Assembly: GCA_903907865.1 (NCBI GenBank)
Contig: CAIVPR010000164.1
Span: forward strand, 41,474 to 105,473
DNA: 64,000 nucleotides
Source of the DNA: an uncultured Acidobacteriia bacterium
GTDB taxonomy: Bacteria > Acidobacteriota > Terriglobia > Bryobacterales > Bryobacteraceae
Reading direction: 5' to 3'
A program made the translations under genes and the position numbers. Positions 34,202-42,963 of the stretch are shown here, one piece after another. Below the pieces are notes generated by a model that searched no databases, was not told the origin of the DNA, and saw nothing but the letters and a program-made list of their open reading frames with translations. How positions within the stretch are numbered: position 1 is the first letter of the stretch; every line of letters begins with the position of its first letter.

Positions 34202-34214
34202 AAGGGCAGCCCCA

Positions 34215-35168
34215 CTACGCGAACTTCGGCAGCATCACCACATCCGTAGCCGGCACCGGTTCCAAAGGCAAATCCGCCTTTTTCCAAGCCCCCAGCCCGC
34301 CCACCAAAACCGACGACGGAATTCCGCGTTCCGCCAGCATTCGCGCCACCCGCACCGCCGTCGCCTCGTTCACGCACGTGCAATACAAGACGATCTCCCG
34401 TTCGCGCGGCAACATCCCGATGTGCTCTGCCAGCGCGTTCGGCTCAAGCCGCAGCGAGCCTTGGATCCGCATCGTGCCCGCGTCATAGTAGCCGTGGCTG
34501 CGGACGTCGTAGATCACCACGGACGGATTCCCTGCGACTTCGTGCGGATGCACCGTCGGCACCGGCGTCTCGTTCCGCGACTTCAACCACAACCGCACCC
34601 GGTTGCCCAGCCAAAGCGCGAACAGCCCTGCCGCTACCCAACCCATCAAGGTCCCCATGCTCGAATACCCGCTCGCGATCTGCCGCAGCACACCGCTGAA
34701 CAGGTAGCCGACGCCGAACCATCCCCCCACATACAGCGACGCGCCGAGGAAATCCAACGGGAAGAACTGCTTCGCGGGCAGGTTCATGCTCCCCGCCAGC
34801 GGTGCCGCCATCGTGTTCACGCCCGGCAGGAACTTCGCGAAGAGGAGGATGACGCGCCCACGCCGATGGAAGATCTCGGCGGACTGCAGGATGCACGCCT
34901 CGGGATTCAACGAAAACCTGCAGAGCATTCCCAGCAGCCACCACCCGGTGTACCGGCCCGCGAGGAACAGCAAGGTGTCGCCGATCAGCATCGCGACCAG
35001 TCCGGTCCCGAACACCGCACCCGGATGCAGCAGGCCCCGCGAAGCCGCTCCGCCCGCTCCCAACAGCGCCAATGCCGCGGGGACCGGCATTCCCAACGAC
35101 TCGGCAAGCACCATGCCGAACAAAATGGCATATCCGTGCTGTTCGAGAAGTAGTAGCAAGCCCTCCAT
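34215..35168 (-). CDS. DedA-family membrane protein fused to rhodanese domain
   Basis: 317 residues. Residues 1-200 form a DedA/SNARE-associated protein with about five membrane segments and the key motif GRVILLFAKFLPGVNTMAAPLAG (F-x-R-x-x-P-x-x-R-x-x-x-x-x-x-A-G in most members; here the central Arg is Asn). The C-terminal rhodanese (about 215-300) has the active-site loop YCTCVNEATAVRVARML with catalytic Cys, preceded by IYDVRSHGYYDAGTM. DedA proteins act in lipid flipping and membrane potential maintenance; the sulfurtransferase domain probably faces the cytosol. This fusion is seen in several Acidobacteria and Proteobacteria. Confidence 0.88.
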   Translation of the reverse strand: MEGLLLLLEQHGYAILFGMVLAESLGMPVPAALALLGAGGAASRGLLHPGAVFGTGLVAMLIGDTLLFLAGRYTGWWLLGMLCRFSLNPEACILQSAEIFHRRGRVILLFAKFLPGVNTMAAPLAGSMNLPAKQFFPLDFLGASLYVGGWFGVGYLFSGVLRQIASGYSSMGTLMGWVAAGLFALWLGNRVRLWLKSRNETPVPTVHPHEVAGNPSVVIYDVRSHGYYDAGTMRIQGSLRLEPNALAEHIGMLPREREIVLYCTCVNEATAVRVARMLAERGIPSSVLVGGLGAWKKADLPLEPVPATDVVMLPKFA

Positions 35169-35219
35169 GCAGACTTCTTGGATGCCCTGCTACGCTCTGG
35201 CGATTCCGTGCGCCCCGCC

Positions 35220-36575
35220 TTATTCCGGCAGCGGCAGTCCCTTTGTCTCAGGCGCGAACGGCAACGCAATGAGGCCCACCAGGAACACGAGGCACATCGA
35301 CACGCCAGCCCAACGCATCGGTTCCGCTTTTGCCCCGAAGACGTCGCTGGTCAAATATCCCAGGGTGAACGGCCCGGCGGCGGCGGCAAAACGACCCACG
35401 TTGTAACAGAAGCTGGTTCCGGTGCTGCGCAGGCGCGTCGGGAACAGCTCCGCGAAGTAGATGGCGTAGCCGCCGAAGAGAGATAGCTGTGCGAAACCCA
35501 TCAGCGGGATCATCCAGAAAATGTCGCTGATCTGCCTCAGATTCCAGAAGGTGTAGGCGGTCATGCCCATCGCGGCCACAAAGCTGATGGCGAACGCTTT
35601 CACGCGACCCGTGTAGTTCGTCAGATAGGTGAACGCATAGACGCCGAAGAACGCGCCCAGGTTTTGCAGGAGCGACGTCACGCCGATCCAAGTCGTCACC
35701 TTGCCCGCCAGCGCGGCGCCCACCAGGCCCTCGGCCTTGAACGTCTTTTCCAGCACCGGACGGAACAAGTCATAGCTGAAGAACCCGATGCCCCACAGCC
35801 CGACGATGCCCGCGAATCCCAGCAGGAAGCCAACGATGGAATTCTTGCGCCAACGCGGGTCGGCAAAAAGCTCCCCGTAGGACCCCATTTTCTTCTTCTC
35901 GGCGCGCGCCTTGAGCCAGCTCTCCGGTTCCTTGAGCTTCAGGAAGACGACGATGGCCAGAGGAGCCGGAATCGCGCCCGCGAGGAAAAGGTAACGCCAC
36001 GCACCCGTGATCGAACCCGAAACCTCCATCTGCCCCAGAATGATCCCGGTCAGCGCGGCCATCATGTTTCCGACCGCAGACGACGCCTGCACCATGCCCA
36101 GCGCGTAAGGCCTTGCTCGCGCCGGAATTGTTTCCGCCACCAGCGCGACGCCGATGCCAAACTGTCCGCCCACCCCCAGCCCGCACAGGAAGCGGTAGAC
36201 ATTGAAATCCCAAATGCTGGTCGAGAGCAGGCTGAGCCCGGTGAAGATCGTGTACGAGAGGATCGTGATCATCATCGTCTTGGAGCGGCCCAGCCGGTCG
36301 CCCAGGACTCCGAAGAAGACTCCGCCGATGGCCCAGCCGATCATGAAGATGGCGGTGGCCCAAGCGGCCTGCTTGCCGACCTCCCCCGCCGTCGCACCCT
36401 TGCCCAGCAGTTCCGCGATCGCTGGACGGCGCGCCAAGTTGAACAGCTGCTGCGCCATCGTGTCGAACATCCAGCCCATGCTGGCGACGCTCAACACAAA
36501 CCAGTGGTAGCCGGTCAACTCACGGTACCAAGCGTATTTCGGCTCTGTCTTGGCCGAAGATTCTCTGTTGGACAT
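35220..36575 (-). CDS. MFS transporter, sugar/organic acid type
   Basis: 451 residues with 12 predicted membrane helices. The MFS motif between helices 2 and 3 reads GVLGDRLGRSKTMMITI, and YRFLCGLGVGGQFGIGVALV in helices 4-5 matches the sugar/aromatic-acid porter group, as does FPTRLRSTGTSFCYNVGR before helix 11. Probably a proton-coupled importer of a sugar acid or an organic acid; the substrate cannot be told from sequence. It stands alone between the DedA-rhodanese gene (51 bases) and the YbaK-like gene (15 bases), both on the same strand. Confidence 0.88.
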   Translation of the reverse strand: MSNRESSAKTEPKYAWYRELTGYHWFVLSVASMGWMFDTMAQQLFNLARRPAIAELLGKGATAGEVGKQAAWATAIFMIGWAIGGVFFGVLGDRLGRSKTMMITILSYTIFTGLSLLSTSIWDFNVYRFLCGLGVGGQFGIGVALVAETIPARARPYALGMVQASSAVGNMMAALTGIILGQMEVSGSITGAWRYLFLAGAIPAPLAIVVFLKLKEPESWLKARAEKKKMGSYGELFADPRWRKNSIVGFLLGFAGIVGLWGIGFFSYDLFRPVLEKTFKAEGLVGAALAGKVTTWIGVTSLLQNLGAFFGVYAFTYLTNYTGRVKAFAISFVAAMGMTAYTFWNLRQISDIFWMIPLMGFAQLSLFGGYAIYFAELFPTRLRSTGTSFCYNVGRFAAAAGPFTLGYLTSDVFGAKAEPMRWAGVSMCLVFLVGLIALPFAPETKGLPLPE

Positions 36576-36590
36576 GAATCTGCAATTCTA

Positions 36591-37058
36591 CTACGGGGTG
36601 GCGAACTGGAATATCTCTGGCTGGGCCAGACGCCGGTAGTCGGCAATCGGCATGACCACGGAGTCGGTAAGCGACCCGGCGTTGAACGCCACCCGATCGT
36701 TTTCGAAGACGGAAGGGTCGGTGTAAAGGGGAAAGGGAAGGATGGGCGGGCCGAATGGCGGCACCGACCCCGGCACGAGTCCGGTCGCTGCCATCAGTTC
36801 CTCGGGCGTGGCGAACCTTGTTTTCTTGGCCCCGAAATGACGCTTGATGGCACCGGAATCCAGCTTTCGGTCCGCCGAGAGGATAAATAGCCGGAAGGTG
36901 TCGTCCACCTTGATCAGCAGTGCCTTGCCGCCGACCCGCAGTTCTTCGCCGCGCGCCGCAGCCGACTCTTCCGACGTGCGGGTGGGTTCGTGGTGCACTT
37001 CGCGGAATACTACGCCCTCGGCGCGCAACCACTCCCGGATACGTGTGAGAACTTCCAT
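36591..37058 (-). CDS. YbaK/EbsC-type aminoacyl-tRNA deacylase
   Basis: 155 residues of the YbaK/ProX fold: VVFREVHHEPTRTSEESAAA, then GKALLIKVDDTFRLFILSAD with the conserved substrate-pocket Lys in K-A-L-L-x-K, FATPEELMAATGLVPGSVPP matching the family A-T-x-E-E-x-x-x-x-T-G-x-x-x-G-x-V-P-P, and RVAFNAGSLTDSVVMPIADY. These are free-standing editing enzymes that hydrolyse mischarged tRNA (Cys- or Ala-tRNA-Pro). The exact tRNA specificity is unknown. It is close to the phosphate transporter downstream of it in reading order (30 bases) but functionally unrelated. Confidence 0.86.
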   Translation of the reverse strand: MEVLTRIREWLRAEGVVFREVHHEPTRTSEESAAARGEELRVGGKALLIKVDDTFRLFILSADRKLDSGAIKRHFGAKKTRFATPEELMAATGLVPGSVPPFGPPILPFPLYTDPSVFENDRVAFNAGSLTDSVVMPIADYRRLAQPEIFQFATP

Positions 37059-37088
37059 GCCTGTCCCGCAGGATACCAGCAGTCCGGT

Positions 37089-38084
37089 TTACGCGTTCGG
37101 GGCCCAGATCCGGACCAGCAGGTAGCAGATCGCAGCCACAAACGCCGAGCACGGAATCGTCAGAATCCAAGCCCAGACGATCTCGCCCGCTACGCTCCAC
37201 CGCACAGCCTTCATCCGGTTGACGGAGCCGACGCCCGCAATCGACCCCGCAATCGCATGCGTCGTTGAAACCGGCAAGCCGAGGAAAGTGGGGAGGAAGA
37301 TCGCTATGGCCGCCCCGGTTTCAGCGCAGAAGCCGCTGCGGGGCTTGAGGCGGGTCAACCTCGACCCCATTGTTTTCACGATCCGCCAGCCGCCGGAGAG
37401 CGTTCCCAAACTAATTGCCGTGCTCGCGACCGCGATGACCCAGGACTACACGTGGTTGTCCTTCTGGAAGCCGATCGAAACCAGCAGCGCTGTGATGATG
37501 CCCATCGTCTTCTGCGCGTCGTTGGTGCCGTGGGCGCAACTGAACAGTGCCGAGGAGAGCAACTGCAAAGACCGGAACCAGCGGTCCGCCCGTGCCGGGG
37601 ACATGCGCCGGAAACCCCAATGGACTGCCAGCATGAGGAAGTAGGCTAGGAACAATCCAATCAACGGAGAGAGCACCAGGAACGAGAGCGTTGTCGGCCA
37701 TTTGCCTTTCACCAACCCGGCGAGTCCCGCCTTGGCTACCGCCGCGCCCGCGTAGCCTCCGATCAGCGCGTGGGAGGAACTGGTGGGCAGCCCGAGCCAC
37801 CACGTGATCAGGTTCCACACCACCGCTCCCATCAATCCAGCCAGCACCAGATGCGGGGTCACGATGTGCGAATCGACGTAGTCCTTGCTGATGCTGGAGG
37901 CAACCCTCGTGCCCAGCAGAAAGGCGGCCGCGAAGTTGAAGAACGCCGCCCAGAGCACGGCTTGGAATGGCTTCAACACCCGCGTCGCCACAATCGTCGC
38001 GATGGAGTTTGCCGAATCGTGGAAGCCGTTGATGTAGTCGAAAAGAACCGCGATCGCGATCACGAACAGAGCCAGCGTGGTCAT
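37089..38084 (-). pseudogene. pit: PiT-family inorganic phosphate transporter interrupted by in-frame TAG
   Basis: The first 212 residues (from ATG 38084) show the PiT N-terminal signature FDYINGFHDSANSIATIVAT and LPTSSSHALIGG and SCAHGTNDAQKTMGII. An amber codon at 37446-37448 stops the frame after QKDNHV. Exactly in the same frame the C-terminal half continues: SWVIAVASTAISLGTLSGGW, then LPVSTTHAIAGSIAGVG, the second PiT repeat, to 37089. Intact PiT proteins have both repeats in one chain, so either the gene is inactive, the stop is read through, or the codon is a sequencing error. It follows the DUF47 partner with a 25-base gap. Confidence 0.85.
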
Positions 38085-38109
38085 TGCAGTGGTCTCCTAA
38101 CGGCCGGGT

Positions 38110-38739
38110 CTAGCTGTTCTTCACGACGATGGTCTGCAGGATGTCGGCGACATCCTCGCAGCGGTCCGTCGCGGCTTCCAGCGTTTCGTAGATCTCCTTG
38201 TACTTGAGCAAGGTGATCGCGTTGGTCTCCTCCGCAAAAAGCCGCGTGACGAGCTTCCGCACCAGTTCGTCCGCCGAGTTTTCCAGACGGTTGATCTCGA
38301 TGCAGTCGTTCAGGTGGTTCTGTTTGGTCTTGAGCTTGCCGATGGCGAGTTCCAGCGTCTCGCTGCACTTCTGGATGATCTCGGCCAACTCGCCGATCCC
38401 GGTGCGGGCCGGGTCCACATCGTATGCGTCGAGCCGGAAGGCCGCATCCTCGATGTAGTCGATCACGTCGTCCAAGGCCGCGCCCAGCGCGTGCAGGTCC
38501 TCCGGATCCATCGGCGTCACGAAGGTCTGGTTCAACTTCGTGAACAGGGAGTGGGTGATCCGGTCGGCTTCGTGCTCGAGCCGCTTGATGTCCGCAGCCA
38601 TACCGGAAATAGCCGATTGGCCCTTGCGGACACCGTTGTTCAGGAGGCGGGCGGCCTCCACGATGCGTCCAACCTGCGCTTCGAGCAGGTCAAAGAACTT
38701 TTCTTCACGTGGAAATAGTCGCACAGGCTTGTAACCCAC
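38110..38739 (-). CDS. DUF47/PhoU-like phosphate transport regulator
   Basis: 209 residues, all helical, of the DUF47 (PhoU-related) family: REEKFFDLLEAQVGRIVEAA, then DIKRLEHEADRITHSLFTKL with the metal-ligand E-x-x-x-D pattern, and the second repeat NRLENSADELVRKLVTRLF. Such proteins always sit beside PiT transporters and are believed to gate them. The start is GTG at 38739. It is the first gene of a two-gene operon with the interrupted pit gene. Because its partner is broken, its present function is uncertain. Confidence 0.88.
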   Translation of the reverse strand: MGYKPVRLFPREEKFFDLLEAQVGRIVEAARLLNNGVRKGQSAISGMAADIKRLEHEADRITHSLFTKLNQTFVTPMDPEDLHALGAALDDVIDYIEDAAFRLDAYDVDPARTGIGELAEIIQKCSETLELAIGKLKTKQNHLNDCIEINRLENSADELVRKLVTRLFAEETNAITLLKYKEIYETLEAATDRCEDVADILQTIVVKNS

Positions 38740-38913
38740 TTTGTACCACGGGATGACAGTCTCGCTTCAATTGCGTTACAAATTGGTGACTTCCCGGCCC
38801 GTTCAGCGCTGGCAGAACGCAACCGCAACCCGACTTTCCGGCTCCATCGAAGCGGGGCTTATATGATTGCAGTGCAGACTTCTGGGTAAAGGTTTAGGGC
38901 ACTAAGCTCACGC

Positions 38914-40077
38914 ATGGCCGCTACAGTAGGGGTTCCAAAGGAAACGTTTCCGGGAGAGCGCAGGGTTGCGCTGACTCCCAAATCATGTGAGGCGCTGGCG
39001 AAAGCCAAGCTATCTGTCGTCTTGGAACAGGGTGCCGGCTTGGCGGCTGGCTTCCCGGACGCCGAATACGAGCGGCGTGGTGTGCGCCTCGCAACAAGGG
39101 CGGACGTGTTCGCCTCCTGCGAGATTATCGTGCAGGCACGGACGCCCGGCGCGAATCCGGTCGAGGGATCGGCGGACTTGCCCTCCCTCCGTGCCGGCCA
39201 GATCGTGATCGGCTATGGCGACCCGTTGACGGCCCATGCCGAAAACGCAGCCGTCGCAGCCACCGGCGCAACCCTTTTCGCCACCGAACTGGTCCCCCGC
39301 ACCACACGCGCCCAAGCTATGGATGCGCTGTCCTCCATGGCGAGCATTGCGGGCTACGAGGCAGTGCTCTTGGCCGCAGCCGCGCTGCCCAAGATCTTCC
39401 CGATGATGATGACTGCGGCGGGCACCATCACCCCCGCCAAGGTTCTCGTGTTGGGAGCGGGCGTCGCCGGGCTTCAGGCCATCGCCACCGCGCGCCGCCT
39501 TGGAGCGGTTGTCAGCGCCTACGACCTGCGCTCGGAAGTGAAGGAACAAATCGAAAGTCTCGGCGCGAAGTTCGTGGTCCTCGACCTCGATACTGGCGGC
39601 GGCGGCGGTGGCGGCGGCTACGCCAAGGCCATGGACGAGGCTTTTTACAAGCGCCAGCGCGAACTCCTCACCGAAGTGATCCGGGAACAGGACGTCGTCA
39701 TCACCACCGCCGCCGTCCCCGGCCGCAAGGCCCCGGTGTTGGTTACCGCCCCGATGGCCGAGGCGATGGCCCCGGGCTCGGTGATTGTCGACATCGCAGC
39801 CGAACGCGGCGGCAACTGCGAATTGACTCGCGCGGGCGAAACCGTCGTCCACAACGGCATTTCGATCATCGGCCCCACCAATCTCGCCTCGCGCGCACCG
39901 TTCCACGCGAGCCAGATGTACGCGACCAACCTGGTTAACTTCCTCAAGTTGATCACCAAGGACGGAGTGGTCAACATCAACATGGATGACGATATCGTGC
40001 GCGAAACCCTGGTCACCCGGGACGGCAAGATCGTCCATCCCAAGCTTGCACCGCCCCCGGAGGCCCCCGCAAAGTGA
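38914..40077 (+). CDS. pntAA: NAD(P) transhydrogenase alpha subunit, part 1 (NAD-binding)
   Basis: 387 residues of the alanine dehydrogenase/PntA N-terminal family: GVPKETFPGERRVALTPKSC at the start, then KVLVLGAGVAGLQAIATARR (NAD Rossmann motif), VVSAYDLRSEVKEQIESLGA, and VIREQDVVITTAAVPGRKAP. A Gly-rich stretch (TGGGGGGGGY at about 228-237) is a low-complexity version of the usual loop. It binds NAD(H) in the proton-translocating transhydrogenase, which transfers hydride between NADH and NADP+ across the membrane. The next gene starts at a GTGA overlap. The 174-base upstream gap has no recognised feature. Confidence 0.94.
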   Translation: MAATVGVPKETFPGERRVALTPKSCEALAKAKLSVVLEQGAGLAAGFPDAEYERRGVRLATRADVFASCEIIVQARTPGANPVEGSADLPSLRAGQIVIGYGDPLTAHAENAAVAATGATLFATELVPRTTRAQAMDALSSMASIAGYEAVLLAAAALPKIFPMMMTAAGTITPAKVLVLGAGVAGLQAIATARRLGAVVSAYDLRSEVKEQIESLGAKFVVLDLDTGGGGGGGGYAKAMDEAFYKRQRELLTEVIREQDVVITTAAVPGRKAPVLVTAPMAEAMAPGSVIVDIAAERGGNCELTRAGETVVHNGISIIGPTNLASRAPFHASQMYATNLVNFLKLITKDGVVNINMDDDIVRETLVTRDGKIVHPKLAPPPEAPAK

Positions 40078-40361
40078 ACTTCGAATTCGGACTCTACGTT
40101 TTCATGCTCGCGGCGTTTCTAGGCTTCGAGTTGATTCGGAAGGTGTCGCCGCTCCTGCACACCCCGCTGATGTCGTTGACCAACGCCATCGCCTCCATTT
40201 CCGTGGTCGGCGCAATCCTGATCTCCGGCGAGGAGCACGTTAGTACGCTCTCGCGCGTCTTGGGCTTCATCGCGGTGGTGGCTGCGACCACCAATCTCGT
40301 CAGCGGCTACCTGATCACGGACCGCATGCTGAAGATGTTCAAGAAAAAGGGTCAGAAATGA
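40074..40361 (+). CDS. pntAB: NAD(P) transhydrogenase alpha subunit, part 2 (membrane)
   Basis: 95 residues with three membrane helices: GLYVFMLAAFLGFELIRKVS-type first helix, then HTPLMSLTNAIASISVVGAI, the family's conserved H-T-P-L-M-S-x-x-N-A-I-S/A segment, and IAVVAATTNLVSGYLITDRM with a basic tail MFKKKGQK. It forms part of the proton channel with pntB. The GTG start overlaps the pntAA stop by 4 bases, and its stop overlaps the pntB ATG, so the three are coupled. The three-gene split is the usual form outside Enterobacteria. Confidence 0.94.
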   Translation: MNFEFGLYVFMLAAFLGFELIRKVSPLLHTPLMSLTNAIASISVVGAILISGEEHVSTLSRVLGFIAVVAATTNLVSGYLITDRMLKMFKKKGQK

Positions 40362-41722
40362 CACTCTTCGCGCTCTTCTACCTGGTAGCTGCCGGGCTCT
40401 TCATCCTGGCGCTGAAGTGGATGAATTCCCCGGCCACCGCGCGCCGCGGCGTGTTCGCGGGAGAGTTGGGCATGCTGCTAGCCGTCGTGGGCACACTCAT
40501 GCGCCACGAGGTCGTCAATTACGAATGGATCATCGGGGGGCTGCTGCTGGGTGCTGTAATTGGAGTGCCCCTGGCACTGCTGATGCCGATGACGCACGTG
40601 CCGCAGCGGACCGCGATTTCCCAGGCTTGCGGCGCGCTGGCATCTGCGCTGATCGGCACGGCCGAGTTCCTTCGGTTGCACCCCGGCGGCTTCATGATGG
40701 TTGCCCTCGGCGTCGAAATGCTGCTGGGCTACCTCACTTTCACGGCCAGCCTGATGGCGTTCGGCAAGCTGCAGGAAGTGCTGCCGTCGCGCCCGGTCAC
40801 TTACAAGGGTCAGAACTACGTGAATCTGGTGATCTTCCTCGCGGCGGCCGGGATCGTCGGGGCGCTGGTGGTGAATCCGGCCAACTCTGGATTGTTTCCG
40901 GTGTTCATCGCTTTGGCGATGTTCTTCGGCGTCCAACTGATTCTGCCGATCGGTGGCGCGGACATGCCCACCGTCATCGCGCTGCTCAACTCCTACGCGG
41001 GGCTTTCCGCCTGCGCCATGGGCTTCGCGCTCGACAACAAGCTGCTGATCATCGCGGGCGCGCTCGACGGTTCCTCCGGCTTCATCCTTTCGATCATCAT
41101 GTGCCGGGCCATGAACCGGTCGTTCACCAACGTCCTGTTCGGCGCGTTCGGCCAAGTCCAAGCGGGCAGTGCGGCGACAGAGGCGCGTCCCGTCCGATCC
41201 GCCAGTCCCGAGGAAGCCGCGGCGATCCTTGAGGACGCCCGCAGCGTCGTCATCATCCCCGGTTACGGTATGGCCGTCGCCCAGGCGCAGCACAAGATCC
41301 GCGAACTGCATGACGCTCTTGTGAAGCGCGGCGTCGACGTCCGTTTTGCCATCCACCCGGTTGCCGGACGTATGCCCGGGCATATGAACGTTTTGCTGGC
41401 CGAGGCTGATGTTCCCTACGACAAGCTGATCGAGATGGAAGACATCAACCCCGAAATGGGCATGACCGACGTGGCCCTGATCGTGGGTGCCAACGATATC
41501 GTCAACCCGGCGGCGAAGAACGATCCTACAAGCCCCATCGCCGGAATGCCGATCATCGAGGCGACCAGGTCGCGCACCGTCATGATCATCAAGCGTGGCA
41601 TGAGTGCTGGTTTCGCGGGCATCGACAACGAACTCTATTACATGCCGAACACGCTCATGCTGTTCGGCGACGCCAAGACCTTCACCGGAAGTTTGGTGAA
41701 GGAACTGGCTGGATCTCACTAG
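40358..41722 (+). CDS. pntB: NAD(P) transhydrogenase beta subunit
   Basis: 454 residues: eight or nine membrane helices in the first 260 residues (GGADMPTVIALLNSYAGLSACAMGF includes the conserved loop), then a soluble NADP(H)-binding domain (about 275-454). That domain shows SVVIIPGYGMAVAQAQHKIR, VRFAIHPVAGRMPGHMNVLL, the DINPEMGMTDVALIVGANDI loop, and MIIKRGMSAGFAGIDNELYY. It completes the energy-linked transhydrogenase that makes NADPH. ATGA overlap with pntAB. The 65 bases that follow, before the glycosyltransferase, contain no clear terminator. Confidence 0.95.
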   Translation: MTLFALFYLVAAGLFILALKWMNSPATARRGVFAGELGMLLAVVGTLMRHEVVNYEWIIGGLLLGAVIGVPLALLMPMTHVPQRTAISQACGALASALIGTAEFLRLHPGGFMMVALGVEMLLGYLTFTASLMAFGKLQEVLPSRPVTYKGQNYVNLVIFLAAAGIVGALVVNPANSGLFPVFIALAMFFGVQLILPIGGADMPTVIALLNSYAGLSACAMGFALDNKLLIIAGALDGSSGFILSIIMCRAMNRSFTNVLFGAFGQVQAGSAATEARPVRSASPEEAAAILEDARSVVIIPGYGMAVAQAQHKIRELHDALVKRGVDVRFAIHPVAGRMPGHMNVLLAEADVPYDKLIEMEDINPEMGMTDVALIVGANDIVNPAAKNDPTSPIAGMPIIEATRSRTVMIIKRGMSAGFAGIDNELYYMPNTLMLFGDAKTFTGSLVKELAGSH

Positions 41723-41787
41723 CTTTGCGGTGAAGCCGCCGTCCATGCGGCCTTGCGTCCCCACTGTCGTGTCGATCATCGAAACAC

Positions 41788-42963
41788 ATGGAGACTAACA
41801 AGATCAAGATCGCCAGCATCATTACCCGGCTGAACATCGGCGGCGCATCCATCCATGTGCTCTTGCTGTCAAAGCACCTGCGCTCGCGTGGATACGACAC
41901 GCTTCTGCTCGCGGGTGAGTGCCAGGAGTCGCAAGGCGACTTGCAACAGCCGCTGGGACCAGACGACGAGTTCATTCCGATCCCGGAGATGGGTCGAACA
42001 ATCTCCGGTGACGATCTTTCAGCCTTGTGGCGCATTTACAAGCTCCTCCGCCAAGAGAAGCCTGACATTGTCCACACCCACACCGCGAAAGCCGGCTTCC
42101 TCGGTCGCGCAGCTGCTGTTCTCGCGGGTGTTCCTGTAGTAGTCCATACGTTCCACGGCAACAGCCTGCGGAACTATTTCTCGCCTCTCGGAAGCTTCGT
42201 GTTCCGGAACATCGAGCGCGTCCTGGCGATGTTCACTGATTGCATTTGCGTCGTGTCGGAGCAGCAGGCCACGGAAATCGGAGAAACCTTCCGGGTCGCC
42301 CCCAGGAACAAGATCAAGGTTGTGTCGCTGGGGCTGAACTTGGAGCGGGAACTTGCCATGGAGCCCCCGAAGCCTTCGGGTACGCTGACGGTCGGCTGGT
42401 TCGGGCGGCTGGTGCCCATCAAAGACGTTCCACTCCTCGTGGACGTCATGAAATGCGTGTTATCGAAGACCGACAAAGTTCGGTTTCTGGTCGCGGGAAA
42501 CGGCCCGGAACGCGCAGCTTTGGAACAGGCTGTGCGGGATATGCCGGGTAGACTGGAATGGCTCGGCTGGCAGAACGATATCTTGCCCGCGCTGAGCCGG
42601 TGCGACCTTGTAATTCAAACTTCCCGCAACGAAGGTACTCCCGTCTCGCTGATCCAGGGCATGGCGGCCGCACGACCGTTCGTATCCACTCCCGCGGGCG
42701 GTGTCGTCGACATGGTGGCACGCCCGATGCTCCGCCGGGAAGGCCAAACCGAGTGGTACGCGAATGCGGCGTTGGTTCCCGCGCGCCCGGAGGCTTTCGC
42801 GGCTGCTATCGCCAAGTTCCTCGCGGACCCTCAACTCCTTGAAACGATGGGGGCTAGCGCCAGGCAACTCGCTTCGGAGCGCTATCAGTATGGTAATCTT
42901 GTGGATACACTGGACCTCTTGTACCGGAACCTGCTGTCGCACACCAAGAGAATGCCCAAATGA
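41788..42963 (+). CDS. GT4-family glycosyltransferase
   Basis: 391 residues of GT-B fold: the N-terminal acceptor domain (SIITRLNIGGASIHVLLLSK, HTHTAKAGFLGRAAAVLAGV) and the C-terminal donor domain with VGWFGRLVPIKDVPLLVDVM, then IQTSRNEGTPVSLIQGMAAA, which has the E-G-x-P-x-x-x-x-E/Q-A-M nucleotide-sugar site. In this copy the usual Glu of E-x7-E is Glu...Gln. It should add a sugar to a lipid-linked or surface glycan precursor. Its stop overlaps the epimerase ATG (ATGA). It begins the polysaccharide gene group that runs to 46.5 kb. Confidence 0.9.
   Translation: METNKIKIASIITRLNIGGASIHVLLLSKHLRSRGYDTLLLAGECQESQGDLQQPLGPDDEFIPIPEMGRTISGDDLSALWRIYKLLRQEKPDIVHTHTAKAGFLGRAAAVLAGVPVVVHTFHGNSLRNYFSPLGSFVFRNIERVLAMFTDCICVVSEQQATEIGETFRVAPRNKIKVVSLGLNLERELAMEPPKPSGTLTVGWFGRLVPIKDVPLLVDVMKCVLSKTDKVRFLVAGNGPERAALEQAVRDMPGRLEWLGWQNDILPALSRCDLVIQTSRNEGTPVSLIQGMAAARPFVSTPAGGVVDMVARPMLRREGQTEWYANAALVPARPEAFAAAIAKFLADPQLLETMGASARQLASERYQYGNLVDTLDLLYRNLLSHTKRMPK

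Noticed and set aside
38753..38759. CTGTCAT (minus strand) upstream of the DUF47-pit operon, resembling a Pho-box half-site
   Set aside because: Only one half-site is seen, with no second repeat at 11-base spacing, and the Pho-box of Acidobacteria is not established.
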